64,000 nt of DNA from JACVRW01 sp963819115 (GTDB lineage Bacteria > Actinomycetota > Thermoleophilia > Solirubrobacterales > Thermoleophilaceae): positions 1,488,001 to 1,552,000 of the forward strand of contig CAWFUR010000011.1 in the NCBI GenBank assembly GCA_963819115.1, written 5' to 3'. Under the pieces are notes generated by a model that ran no database searches, was not told the origin of the DNA, and was given only the letters and a program-made list of their open reading frames with translations. Shown one piece after another: positions 1-7,257 of this stretch (position 1 is its first letter; each line of letters opens with the position of its first letter). The position numbers were made by a program, and so were the translations under genes.

Positions 1-2
1 TC

Positions 3-704
3 TCCGGCCAGCTCGCGCGCGCGTGGGGAAACGAGCGCTTCCGAGCGCCTACGCCCCGGGAGGAGGTCTGCCTGGCCGCCGAGCAGCACGACGTGGGCAT
101 GGCCGAATGGGACCGCGCTCCTGAGCCCGACCCGGACACCGGGTGGCCGCGGTCTTTCATGGAGATGGCGCTGGAGGACCACCTGCGGCTGTGGTCGGCC
201 GCGCCACGGAAGCTGTTGGCTCAGAGCCGCTACGCCGCGCTGCTCGTGTCGATGCATGGTGCGGCGCTCTACGAGCACCGCGACGTGTCCCGGCTTGGTC
301 CCGAGGACGCCGCCGCGGTGGCCGGCTACCTCTCGTCCCAGCGCGCTCTCCAGGAGCGGCTGATCGATCTCCTGGGAGCGGACCGGGCGGAGCTCTCGCG
401 CAACCAGCGGCTGCTCGCGGCGTGGGACGCCCTCTCGCTCGCGCTCTGCCTGGGGTGGGATCCGTACACGCTGGAGGAGGTGCCGGGTACCGGCGAGGGA
501 CCTGCCGTCCTGCGTCTGGAATCGTCAGGCGATCGCTGGACGCTCGACCCGTGGCCGTTCACGGCAAGCGAGCTCACCGTCCGGTGCGAGGGACGCCGCC
601 TGACGGAACGCCACACCAGCCGGAGCGAGCTCGAGCAAGCGCTCGCCGACGCTCCGCACGTTGCCCTCTCCTTCACCCTGGTCCCCATCACCCTGAGCCG
701 CTGA
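3..704 (+). CDS. DUF3891 family protein, 5'-truncated by the window edge
   Basis: The frame is open from the first bases of the window and reads SGQLARAWGNERF, then AEQHDVGMAEWD, the conserved His/Asp-rich start of DUF3891 proteins. The ATG at 93 is therefore internal and the true start lies outside the window. About 233 codons are present, ending in LVPITLSR. The family has no established reaction; it is thought to be an HD-like metal-binding fold, and the QHD and SMHGAALYEHRD stretches would fit metal ligands. The next gene on the same strand begins about 40 bp downstream, so the two may be co-transcribed. The family call is from recalled motif similarity and is fairly secure. Confidence 0.72.
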   Translation, partial: SGQLARAWGNERFRAPTPREEVCLAAEQHDVGMAEWDRAPEPDPDTGWPRSFMEMALEDHLRLWSAAPRKLLAQSRYAALLVSMHGAALYEHRDVSRLGPEDAAAVAGYLSSQRALQERLIDLLGADRAELSRNQRLLAAWDALSLALCLGWDPYTLEEVPGTGEGPAVLRLESSGDRWTLDPWPFTASELTVRCEGRRLTERHTSRSELEQALADAPHVALSFTLVPITLSR

Positions 705-742
705 CCGATCCCCCGGTAGGCCGCCACCTCCATTGGCGCCTG

Positions 743-1987
743 GTGAGGCGCCGGCGTCAGCTCCTTCGCCGGGGACGGCTGCTGGCCCTGCTGGCCGTGG
801 TGGGGCCGGGGGTACTCGCGGGCCTCTCGGACGACGACCCCGCGGGGATCACCACCTATTCCATCCTCGGGGCCAGGTACGGCTACCGCCTGCTGTGGGT
901 GCTGGCCGTGTCCACCCTCGCGCTGATCGTGTTCCACGAGCTGGGCGCGCGGATGGGAATCGTCACCGGAAAGGGACTGCTCGCCCTGGTGCGCGACCGC
1001 TACGGCACGGGTGGCGCGATGGTGGTGCTGGGGGCCCTCGTCGTGGCCAATCTCGGCACGCTGTGCGCGGAGTTCGCCGGGGTGGCGGCGGGGATGGAGC
1101 TCCTCGGCGGCGTGAGCCGGTATCTGAGCGTGCCCGTGGCCGCGGTCGGCGTCTCGCTGCTGGTGCTGCGCGGTTCCTTCCATCGCGTGGAGCACGTTCT
1201 GCTGGCGCTCGCGACGGTGTTCGTGGGATACGTGGTGTCCGGGTTTCTGGCCGGTCCGGACTGGGGCGCCACCGCGCGTGGATTGGTGGTCCCGAGCATC
1301 CCCGGCTCCCGGGACGCCGTGCTCCTCGCGGTGGCGACCGTCGGCACAACCCTCGCACCCTGGGGCCTGGCGTTCATCCAGTCCTACGCCGTGGACAAGC
1401 GCCTGACCGCGGACGACCTGCCGTACGAGCGCGTGGACGTGATCGTAGGCGCGGTGCTCACCGGCGTGATCGGGGTGTTCATCGTGGTGGCCTGCGCGGC
1501 CACCCTTCATGCTCGAGGCGCGGACATCAACGACGCGGGTGACGCCGCGCAGGCACTGGAGCCGCTCGCGGGACACCTGGCGTCCACGTTGTTCGGACTC
1601 GGATTCCTGGGGGCGGCCCTGCTGGCCGCCTCGATCGTGCCGTTGTCCACCGCGTACTCGATGGCCGAGGCCTTCGACGCGCCAGGAGACCTCAACGCCG
1701 GCTTCGCCGACGCGCGGCTCTTCTACATGGGCTACGGGGCGATGGTGCTGACGGCCGCGACGATCGTGCTTCTCCCGGGCGCCCCGCTGCTCTCCATCCT
1801 GTACCTGTCCCAGGCGCTCAATGCGTTGCTCCTGCTCGTGCTGCTCCCCTTCATGAGACGCATCGGACGCGATCCGGAGGTGATGGGCAAGCACGCGCTC
1901 GGCCCCCTCGGGCGCGCGACCACCGGAGCGGCGCTGGCATTCGTGGCCGCCTCGCTCGCGGCGCTGTTCGCGCTCACGGTCTTCTGA
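743..1987 (+). CDS. Nramp-family divalent metal transporter with altered metal site
   Basis: A protein of about 414 residues made almost entirely of membrane segments, beginning at GTG 743 because no other usual start fits before the first hydrophobic helix. The opening helix (GPGVLAGLSDDDPAG) aligns with Nramp helix 1, whose normal metal-binding motif is DPGN; here it is DPAG. The helix 6 motif, normally MPH, reads TLAPWGLAF. The Asn and Met that bind Mn2+/Fe2+ are therefore both replaced. A Met-to-Ala change at this place is known from NRAMP-related magnesium transporters. The protein most likely moves a divalent cation inward with protons, but the ion cannot be taken as Mn or Fe. Confidence 0.85.
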   Translation: MRRRRQLLRRGRLLALLAVVGPGVLAGLSDDDPAGITTYSILGARYGYRLLWVLAVSTLALIVFHELGARMGIVTGKGLLALVRDRYGTGGAMVVLGALVVANLGTLCAEFAGVAAGMELLGGVSRYLSVPVAAVGVSLLVLRGSFHRVEHVLLALATVFVGYVVSGFLAGPDWGATARGLVVPSIPGSRDAVLLAVATVGTTLAPWGLAFIQSYAVDKRLTADDLPYERVDVIVGAVLTGVIGVFIVVACAATLHARGADINDAGDAAQALEPLAGHLASTLFGLGFLGAALLAASIVPLSTAYSMAEAFDAPGDLNAGFADARLFYMGYGAMVLTAATIVLLPGAPLLSILYLSQALNALLLLVLLPFMRRIGRDPEVMGKHALGPLGRATTGAALAFVAASLAALFALTVF

Positions 1988-2066
1988 CGTCGCACGCAAC
2001 AGCGTTTGCGTCGCCCCCGGATCCGGTACTACATAGGTGGACGAGCAAACGCGGGGGAAAGACGCC

Positions 2067-2408
2067 ATGCCGATCGTCGTTCAGTACACGAGCAACGTGA
2101 GTGCCGCGGAGTACGACGAGATCTTCAGCCGGATTCGCATTCACGATGATCCGCCGGACGGGCTCATGGTGCAAACCGCGGCGGTCAACGAAGAGGGGCA
2201 GATCCGCGTCTTCGATGTGTGGCGCTCCCTCGAGAGTCACAACCGGTTCGCTGAGAAACGACTCCGCCCGGCCATCGCCGAGGTCGTGGGGCGGGAGTAC
2301 GCCGACAACGACAGCGGCCGCGAGGTGCACGAGCTGCACAGCCTCCTCACACCCGGCCGGTCACCGGGATCTCGCCGGCCTCCGGCAGGGTTGTTCGACG
2401 CGCAGTAG
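2067..2408 (+). CDS. Small alpha/beta-barrel protein (ABM-like), paralog 1
   Basis: A 113-residue protein starting MPIVVQYTS. The start at ATG 2067 is chosen because GGGGGAAAG lies just upstream and because the second copy at 3061 begins at the same residue. The body (HDDPPDGLMVQTAAV, RVFDVWRSLESHNRF) has the pattern of a dimeric alpha-beta barrel, like antibiotic-biosynthesis-monooxygenase and related stress-type domains. No catalytic residues are recognisable. The last 20 or so residues after LHSLLTP are rich in Pro, Arg and Gly and are not shared with paralog 2, so the end may have been altered. Function is unknown. Confidence 0.7.
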   Translation: MPIVVQYTSNVSAAEYDEIFSRIRIHDDPPDGLMVQTAAVNEEGQIRVFDVWRSLESHNRFAEKRLRPAIAEVVGREYADNDSGREVHELHSLLTPGRSPGSRRPPAGLFDAQ

Positions 2409-2520
2409 GGTCCTCCCCGTGAGGGGGACACCGTCGGTTTTCCGTCCTGGTGGGGTTGGCTCTCGGCCTGGCGCGACACCGCTGCGCCGGCGCCGGCGCC
2501 GACGCTGACGGGCGAGGCCG

Positions 2521-3032
2521 TTCGGCGGCTCCTACTACAACGGCTTGCCGTTCAACATGTCGATGAGCCCCACCGAGAACGGGGACGGCACCACGACGAT
2601 CTCGTGGCGCACGGAACCCCAAGCATCGGGTGGCTCATACCCGGGTCAGGACCGGGAGACCGGCGAGACGAGGATCCGCCGGGACGCTCCCAACACCCAG
2701 GTGGACGTGCTCTCGCTCAAGGGATACCTGACACGTAGCTTCGACCTCACGGTGCCCGCGGCGATGTCAGGACGTTGGGTGCCGCTCTACCTTGCTCCGC
2801 CCACGCACCTCCAGCCTGGCGTGTACTGGCTCGGCCTCCAGTCGGACATGACGAACGGCGTCGCCCGGTTCGCCTGGGCCAGCAAACCCGGCTCCCGCCG
2901 CTCCAACATCGACGGGTTGCCGCCGGCCCGAGTGACCCCTTCGGCACCGCGGCGCTCGACGACCAGCAGATGTCGATCTTCGCTGCCGGCAACTACTGGC
3001 GCCGAAGTTTGCGGTCCACCCGCGTGCGGTAG
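2521..3032 (+). pseudogene. Broken secreted beta-sandwich domain gene (frameshifted remnant)
   Basis: Translation from 2521 gives FGGSYYNGLPFNMS, then SLYLAP-like and YWLGLQSDM segments, followed by a switch of frame near 2924-2935 into GPSDPFGTAALDDQQMSIF. Together this resembles the exported domain seen in many Thermoleophilia surface proteins that ends in GPSNPFG...EQMSLYA. An in-frame stop lies at 2506 and no signal peptide is present, so only the C-terminal domain survives. It sits between two paralogous barrel genes. A sequencing error could explain the frameshift but not the missing N-terminus. Confidence 0.55.
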
Positions 3033-3060
3033 GTAAACCGTGAGCAACGCAGGGGGATCA

Positions 3061-3375
3061 ATGCCGGTTGTCGTTGAGTACACCACCGCGGTGGGCCAGG
3101 AGGAGTACGACATGGTCGCGGTCAGCATTCGCTTCCACGACGAGCCGCCGCCCGGGCTGATCGTTCACACCGCGGCCGTCACCGAGAACGGGCGGATGCG
3201 GATCTTCGACGTCTGGGAGTCCATCGAGGATCACGACCGCTTCGTGGAAGAACGGCTGCGTCCGGCCACGCTCATGCTCGTCGGGGACAGGATCTCCCGT
3301 TGGCCCGAGCCGGAGGTCCATGACCTCCACAGCCTCGTCAGGCCTATGCAGCGCGTTGGGCGCGGCGGCCAGTAA
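3061..3375 (+). CDS. Small alpha/beta-barrel protein (ABM-like), paralog 2
   Basis: A 104-residue protein starting MPVVVEYTT at ATG 3061, with GGGGG 5 bases upstream as ribosome-binding site. It shares with the copy at 2067 the order barrel strand, HDEPPPGLIVHTAAV, MRIFDVWESIEDHDRF and the closing EVHDLHSLV. It is clearly a diverged duplicate. The 3' end overlaps the end of the ArsR-like gene on the other strand by about 30 bp. The role is unknown; the shared FDVW and DLHSL segments would be good probes for the family. Confidence 0.72.
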   Translation: MPVVVEYTTAVGQEEYDMVAVSIRFHDEPPPGLIVHTAAVTENGRMRIFDVWESIEDHDRFVEERLRPATLMLVGDRISRWPEPEVHDLHSLVRPMQRVGRGGQ

Positions 3376-3628
3376 CGGGCTTCGAGACCCGATCGCCGTC
3401 GAGCGGCCGCACATCGAGCTGCACGCGCCAGCGGGCGCGGTAGAAGTGCTCTATGGCTCCGCGGCGCGGCGCGGTGGCCACGAGCTCGACCATCCCGAGG
3501 TCGCGGAGCACCACCACGTGGTAGCTGACGTTCCCCAGCGGCTCGTTGAACTCAGCCGCCAGCTCGTTTGGGGAAAGCTCCTCCCCCGCCAGCGCCTCGA
3601 GGATCCTCGCTCGCAGCGGGTGTGCCAC
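3344..3628 (-). CDS. ArsR-type winged-helix transcriptional regulator
   Basis: A 94-residue protein starting at GTG 3628. MAHPLRARILEAL is the first helix of ArsR-type regulators and ELAAEFNEPLGNVSYHVVVL is the helix-turn-helix, with the recognition helix in NVSYHVVVLRDLG. The wing follows (GMVELVATAPRRGAIEHFY). There are no Cys pairs typical of metal-sensing ArsR members, so a metal effector is not indicated. A perfect palindrome stands 15 bases upstream of the start (3643-3662), between this gene and the divergent gene at 3661. It could be this regulator's own operator. Confidence 0.85.
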   Translation of the reverse strand: MAHPLRARILEALAGEELSPNELAAEFNEPLGNVSYHVVVLRDLGMVELVATAPRRGAIEHFYRARWRVQLDVRPLDGDRVSKPVTGRRAQRAA

Positions 3629-3642
3629 GCACCTTGACCCCT

Positions 3643-3662
3643 ATGCGAACATGCGTTCGCAT
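3643..3662. promoter_or_regulatory. Perfect palindrome between divergent genes; matches the SOS-box pattern
   Basis: The sequence ATGCGAACATGCGTTCGCAT has two 8-base arms around 4 bases. Its core, CGAAC-ATGC-GTTCG, fits the Gram-positive LexA consensus CGAAC-RNRY-GTTCG at every position. It overlaps the start region of the gene at 3661 and lies just upstream of the ArsR-like gene. It may be a LexA site or the operator of that ArsR protein; the sequence alone cannot separate these. Confidence 0.6.
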
Positions 3663-3975
3663 GACGTCGCAAGGGGGCCCCTACAGTCGCTTCCGCAGGG
3701 CCCTTGACACCGGCAACCTCGCGAGTATCCGGGTCGCCGCCCTCGAGCTCCCCCACGTCAACCTCGACGATGCCCTGCGCATCTGCCTGGTTATGCGCGG
3801 CGCGGAGCCGGCCGCGTACGACCGGGCCGTCCTTCGATGGCTCGCTCGCTTCGCCCGCGAAAAGGCGTTCAGCCTCAGCCAGCTGAAAGTGGCCATCGCC
3901 GCCTTCGACGGACTGGCGGAGAACCCGGCGCGGAGCGAGCGCCAGCTGCGGGGGCTCCTTGACCGGTCGCGTTGA
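3661..3975 (+). CDS. Small helical protein of unknown function
   Basis: A protein of 104 residues (110 if the ATG at 3643 is used). The body is Ala/Leu/Arg-rich and helical: YSRFRRALDTGNLASIRVAA, LDDALRICLVMRG, AAYDRAVLRWLARFAREKAF. I know this pattern only as a recurring hypothetical protein of Thermoleophilia-like genomes. A second, broken copy lies at 5518-5705. The start region lies inside the palindrome at 3643-3662, so expression may be controlled by whatever binds there. No enzymatic motif is visible. Confidence 0.65.
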   Translation: MTSQGGPYSRFRRALDTGNLASIRVAALELPHVNLDDALRICLVMRGAEPAAYDRAVLRWLARFAREKAFSLSQLKVAIAAFDGLAENPARSERQLRGLLDRSR

Positions 3976-4004
3976 GCCAACCGCACTCGAAGCCCCGTAG
4001 CCAA

Positions 4005-4024
4005 CGCGCGATACTCGGCGGGCG
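4005..4024 (+). promoter_or_regulatory. Conserved SnoaL leader block, copy 1 (in front of a lost start codon)
   Basis: The block containing GATACTCGGCGGGCG is repeated almost unchanged before three SnoaL-like genes. GATACT (4010-4015) stands 9 bases before the start-codon position, as expected for a -10 box of a nearly leaderless transcript. Here the codon after the block is AAG instead of ATG. Confidence 0.5.
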
Positions 4025-4366
4025 AAGTCGCAAGAGAACGTCGACCGGGTCCGTGATGTCTTCCGTGAGTGGGCGCAGGGCCACATGTCGGCGGCCATCG
4101 AGTTGTTCGACCCCGAGATTGCCTTCGAGGCGTGGGTGCCGGGAGAGGATCTCGTGGTCGCTGACGGCGTCGAGGAGATACGGCTTTCATGCGGGAGTGG
4201 CTTGCCCCTTGGGCCGACTTCCCAGATCGGGCTCGGAAGGCGGAGCGGGGCCGAAGCTGAACTGCCTGTGTTCTCCGTCTGGACGTTTCGAGCCGAGAAG
4301 ATGATTCGGCTCAAGTTCACTCCTTCTCGCCAAGCGGCCCTCGAAGCCGCCGGGCTGTCGGAGTAG
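4025..4366 (+). pseudogene. SnoaL-like protein, decayed copy (start codon lost, frame disrupted)
   Basis: The frame from 4025 reads KSQENVDRVRDVFREWAQG, matching the MSQENVE start of its relatives, but the first codon is AAG rather than ATG. After GVEEI the frame gives RLSCGSG, whereas the next frame gives MREWLAPWADF, the expected continuation; the original frame resumes at GAEAELPVFSVWTFR. The central strand normally containing an AGDRVV segment is missing. It ends EAAGLSE, the family's usual tail. An ATG at 4085 could still yield a fragment of 93 residues. The gene is probably dead. Confidence 0.7.
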
Positions 4367-4369
4367 CCG

Positions 4370-4768
4370 ATGTCGCAGGAGAACGTTGAGATCGTGCTCC
4401 GTGGCGTCGCCGCGATGAATCGGGGAGACCCCGAGGCCTTCAATGCGGTGTGTGATGCTCGATTCGAGATGCACCTCGTGGGTGCCGTTGGCGAGCCGGT
4501 GAGCTACGTGGGAGCAGACGGCGTGTTCCAGTTCTTCCGCGATATGGACGAGATCTGGGAAGACTGGGGATTTGAGGTCGAACGGGCGCGTGATCTTGAT
4601 CAACACGTGCTGATCACGGGCAGGCAGCGCGGACGCGGGCGCGTGAGCGGCGTTGAGGTCGACTCTCCGCGAGGCTGTGTTGTTGCTGTTCGCGACGGGG
4701 TGGTGAGCGAACTTCGCTACTTCACTGAGCCTGCCGAAGCCTTCGAAGCCGTGGGGCTGTCGGAGTAG
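4370..4768 (+). CDS. SnoaL-like / NTF2-fold protein, intact
   Basis: An intact 132-residue member of the MSQENVE family beginning MSQENVEIVLRG and ending EAVGLSE. These are single-domain NTF2-fold proteins related to polyketide cyclase SnoaL and to ketosteroid isomerase, with a cone-shaped pocket. No member of this subgroup has a known reaction to my knowledge. It starts 3 bases after the end of the decayed copy and lacks its own leader block, so it was probably co-transcribed with that copy. Several His and Asp residues face the presumed pocket, but no catalytic set can be named. Confidence 0.8.
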   Translation: MSQENVEIVLRGVAAMNRGDPEAFNAVCDARFEMHLVGAVGEPVSYVGADGVFQFFRDMDEIWEDWGFEVERARDLDQHVLITGRQRGRGRVSGVEVDSPRGCVVAVRDGVVSELRYFTEPAEAFEAVGLSE

Positions 4769-4771
4769 ACG

Positions 4772-4807
4772 GTGTCGCAGGAGCACATCTCGGACTACGC
4801 TTGGTGA
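4772..4807 (+). pseudogene. N-terminal scrap of another SnoaL-like gene
   Basis: GTG 4772 opens VSQEHISDYAW followed by a stop. This is the family's N-terminus (MSQEN) cut off after 11 codons. The matching C-terminal scrap lies at 5156-5188, with one complete foreign gene between them. Confidence 0.45.
4796..4801 (+). promoter_or_regulatory. Probable -10 box of a leaderless gene
   Basis: TACGCT fits the actinobacterial TAnnnT pattern and ends exactly 6 bases before ATG 4808, the spacing expected if transcription begins at the start codon. No ribosome-binding site is visible before 4808, which agrees with a leaderless message. Confidence 0.4.
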
Positions 4808-5122
4808 ATGGGTCCTCCCGCGACCCTCCTCATATGGTTCAAGCTGCGTTCGCCGGCGCTGGCCGAGGACTTTGAGCGCCTGATGACGGAGGATCGCGAC
4901 ATCGTCAGCGGGTCGCTGGACACGATCTCGGATTGGCGGCTTACGCGCCCGGCGGACGTGCCCGGACAGTCCATCGGTCAAGCCGATTACGTGCTGATCG
5001 CCGAGATCGTCCAAGTGGAGCGCTTCGAGCAACAGGCGAGCGAACACGTTCAACGCTTGACGGACGACCTGGCGCATCTCGTCTCCAGCCGGGGGATGCT
5101 CGTCGTGCGCAGCGTCCTTTGA
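4808..5122 (+). CDS. Small protein, possible dimeric alpha/beta barrel
   Basis: A 104-residue protein: TLLIWFKLRSPALAEDFERL is a first strand and helix, ADYVLIAEIVQVERFEQQ a later strand and helix, and it ends SRGMLVVRSVL. The strand-helix-strand order and length resemble dimeric ferredoxin-like barrels, but I do not recognise the family. It is probably leaderless, given the TACGCT box 6 bases upstream and no Shine-Dalgarno sequence. It lies exactly between the N- and C-terminal scraps of a SnoaL-like gene, as if it had replaced the middle of that gene. Confidence 0.6.
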   Translation: MGPPATLLIWFKLRSPALAEDFERLMTEDRDIVSGSLDTISDWRLTRPADVPGQSIGQADYVLIAEIVQVERFEQQASEHVQRLTDDLAHLVSSRGMLVVRSVL

Positions 5123-5155
5123 TCCGTGCTCATCCGTGGCCGGTACGCCGGAGTA

Positions 5156-5188
5156 GCGGCGCTCGCTGCCGTGGGGCCGTCGGAGTAG
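5156..5188 (+). pseudogene. C-terminal scrap of a SnoaL-like gene
   Basis: The frame reads AALAAVGPSE then stop, close to the tail EALEAVGLSE found in the intact family members. It is the likely other end of the fragment at 4772. Confidence 0.4.
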
Positions 5189-5517
5189 CCCACCAGCGCG
5201 GGGTTGCCGTTGCCGCTGGCCCATGGATGGGGATGAGCGCAGGGAGCCTCCACGGACTCAGGACCAGTCGCTGACCACGTTCGACGTCAAAGCAAGACGC
5301 TGCTTGTCATCCCCGGCCTCGGCCAGCTCGAAGCGGCGTGCCTCTCGCAACATGCAGAGGTCCGTTGGTCCAACACGACTGGCGGTCCTGTCGATGTCTG
5401 GTCGGACATCGTCGAGATCGCGGCGTACGGATCTGCGTTGAGCGCCAGCCATCGGCAACCACCTAAGCGCCGCCCGCTCCAAATAGTTTCCGGCTCACCT
5501 GACTATCCTCAGCCCGC
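5189..5517. other. Stretch of about 330 bp with no recognisable gene
   Basis: Short open frames exist on both strands but none has a ribosome-binding site, a plausible composition or a relative that I recognise. It lies between two sets of gene remnants and is probably decayed sequence. Confidence 0.4.
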
Positions 5518-5705
5518 CTCATCACACTCAACGCCGAACAGGCCGCTTACGACCGGGCCGTCCTGCTACGGCTGGCCCGCTTCGCCCGGCGAAAAAGCGT
5601 TCAGCCCGGGCCAGCCGAAGGTGGCTATCGCGTTCGACGGACTGGCGGGAGAACCCAGTCAGGAGCGAGCGCCCGTTGCGGGGTCTGTTGGACCACTCGG
5701 GTTGA
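5518..5705 (+). pseudogene. Broken second copy of the helical protein at 3661
   Basis: LITLNAEQAAYDRAVLLRLA matches the central helices of the protein at 3661-3975. A frameshift follows in the run of As near 5592, after which EKAFSPGQPKVAIAFDGLAG continues the match in another frame. The end RPLRGLLDHSG corresponds to RQLRGLLDRSR and uses the same stop. The first half is unrecognisable. At the DNA level the match to 3803-3975 is strong, so the duplication is fairly recent. Confidence 0.7.
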
Positions 5706-5741
5706 CGTGGACCCGGGCGGGGTGTAGGACGCGCACTAGCA

Positions 5742-7043
5742 GTGACGTTGTCAGCCGCCATCGCAGGTTCTCGCGGAACGGGCCTCCTCGCCCTCGTGGC
5801 GGCAGGGGCGACGGCGCTTTCCGGATGTGCGGTCGGCACCACGGGCTTCTCCTCAGCGGTGTCGGTCGACGGTGCCCGGGTGCTCGGCCAGGTGGTCACC
5901 AACACCGGGGGCCCAACCTCCTATTGGGCCGAATACGGGAAGACCACGAACTACGGGTCGGAAACTCAGCACCAGTCGCAGAGTCTGGTTAAGAACCAGC
6001 GGACCCCGGTGACCGTGACGATCTTCGGCCTCGAGCGCAGCACGATCTATCACTACCGAATCTGTGCCCGTGACTCGGAGGGCGGGACCTGCGGCCAGGA
6101 CCGGGTCGTGACGACCCAGGACGTGGTTTGCGGGCAGACGGTGACCGCCGACGTGAAGCTCACAGGGAACCTCGCCTGTGGCTCCGATCCGCTCGGGCCG
6201 AAGGCAAGCAGCAACGGCCTGGTCGTGGGCGCGGATGGGGTGGACATCAACCTGGCCGGGCACGGCATCGAGGGTGGGATCACCCAGGGAGGCGGCGGGA
6301 TCCTCGGAATCGACAACACCGGGGGCTTTGACGACGTGACCGTGCGTAACGGCGGCCTCGACGGGTGGGGCACAGCCGTGTCCCTCCAAGGAGCCTCTCG
6401 CAACGTGGTGCGCTCACTGAGCCTGCAGGGAAGCCCATACGCGATCACGGTCACGGGTGGCGGTGACAACGCGATACGCGCGGTGTCCGGGCTCGGGCGG
6501 ACCACCGGGCTCATCGTGGACCACAGTCCGGGCACCAGTGTCGGCACCTCCACCATCTATGGGGTCCTCGGCAGGGCGGCAGACCTCCTCGGGGATGGCG
6601 CGACGGTCTCCGATTCGACCCTCGGCTCGAGCCTCGACGGAGTGAACGTCGACGGCTCGGCCAACCGCCTGCTGCGCGACCGCGTGGGGCAGGTGCCCGG
6701 CTTCTCCGGGCCGTTCAGCGGCATCCGCGTGGGCAACGGGACGGACAACCGGCTGATAGGCAACGAGGTCAGCCACATCCTCTCCGTCAACCCCGACGAG
6801 GAGGGCGACGGCATCCACGTGAACGCGACCGCTTCGGCCACCCTGCTGCGCTCGAACCAGGCCCACGACAACCAGGGGGACGGCATCGACGTGCGCGACC
6901 CGAGCGCCCGCCTCGCGGACAACGTCGCAAACTCGAACGGCGACCTCGGCATACGAGCCGTTCCCGGTGTGATCGACGGCGGCGGCAACCGGGCCAGCGG
7001 AAACGGCAACCCGCTCCAGTGCCTCAACGTGTTCTGCCAATAG
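5742..7043 (+). CDS. Exported lipoprotein with right-handed beta-helix repeats
   Basis: A 433-residue protein starting at GTG 5742. The first 30 residues form a signal peptide with the lipobox LSGC, so the mature protein is probably lipid-anchored at Cys 29. Residues 35-130 look like a fibronectin-type or PKD-like beta domain (ITTTQDVV boundary, TSYWAEYGKTTNYGS). From about residue 160 to the end there are repeating units such as NGLVVGADGVDINLAG, NRLLRDRVGQ, NRLIGNEVS and LRSNQAHDNQGDGIDV, the pattern of parallel beta-helix proteins (NosD / pectate-lyase-like). It is probably a surface protein that binds or cuts a polysaccharide. No catalytic residues can be assigned. Confidence 0.75.
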   Translation: MTLSAAIAGSRGTGLLALVAAGATALSGCAVGTTGFSSAVSVDGARVLGQVVTNTGGPTSYWAEYGKTTNYGSETQHQSQSLVKNQRTPVTVTIFGLERSTIYHYRICARDSEGGTCGQDRVVTTQDVVCGQTVTADVKLTGNLACGSDPLGPKASSNGLVVGADGVDINLAGHGIEGGITQGGGGILGIDNTGGFDDVTVRNGGLDGWGTAVSLQGASRNVVRSLSLQGSPYAITVTGGGDNAIRAVSGLGRTTGLIVDHSPGTSVGTSTIYGVLGRAADLLGDGATVSDSTLGSSLDGVNVDGSANRLLRDRVGQVPGFSGPFSGIRVGNGTDNRLIGNEVSHILSVNPDEEGDGIHVNATASATLLRSNQAHDNQGDGIDVRDPSARLADNVANSNGDLGIRAVPGVIDGGGNRASGNGNPLQCLNVFCQ

Positions 7044-7257
7044 CGCCGTCCAGGCGGCCCAAGCTGGCTCTACAGAGCTAAACCGGGCACCAACCCCCAG
7101 AAAATCCTGGTTTTTCTCGCAGCGAGGTACCCCGGGGTGACGGGCTGTGAGGCGGGTTCTGGTTCCCCCTCCCCCTACGGGCGGATTGTTCCGACCACCT
7201 GCCGAGTGGTAGGCCACGCAGTGCAGGGCATCGGTGTCGGCCGGAAGGAGTGCCCAA
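7044..7257. other. Intergenic stretch without a recognised feature
   Basis: About 210 bp between the beta-helix gene and the next exported protein. It includes an A/T-rich tract (near 7098-7115) unusual for the neighbourhood. I see no gene, hairpin or tRNA here. The only useful site is AAGGAG at 7243-7248, serving the next gene. Confidence 0.4.

Noticed and set aside
2411..2430. Hairpin CCTCCCC/GGGGGA after the first barrel gene
   Set aside because: The stem is short and imperfect with no T-tract.
5223..5441. Open frames on both strands in the gap after 5190
   Set aside because: No start signals, motifs or similarity; the region is bordered by gene remnants.
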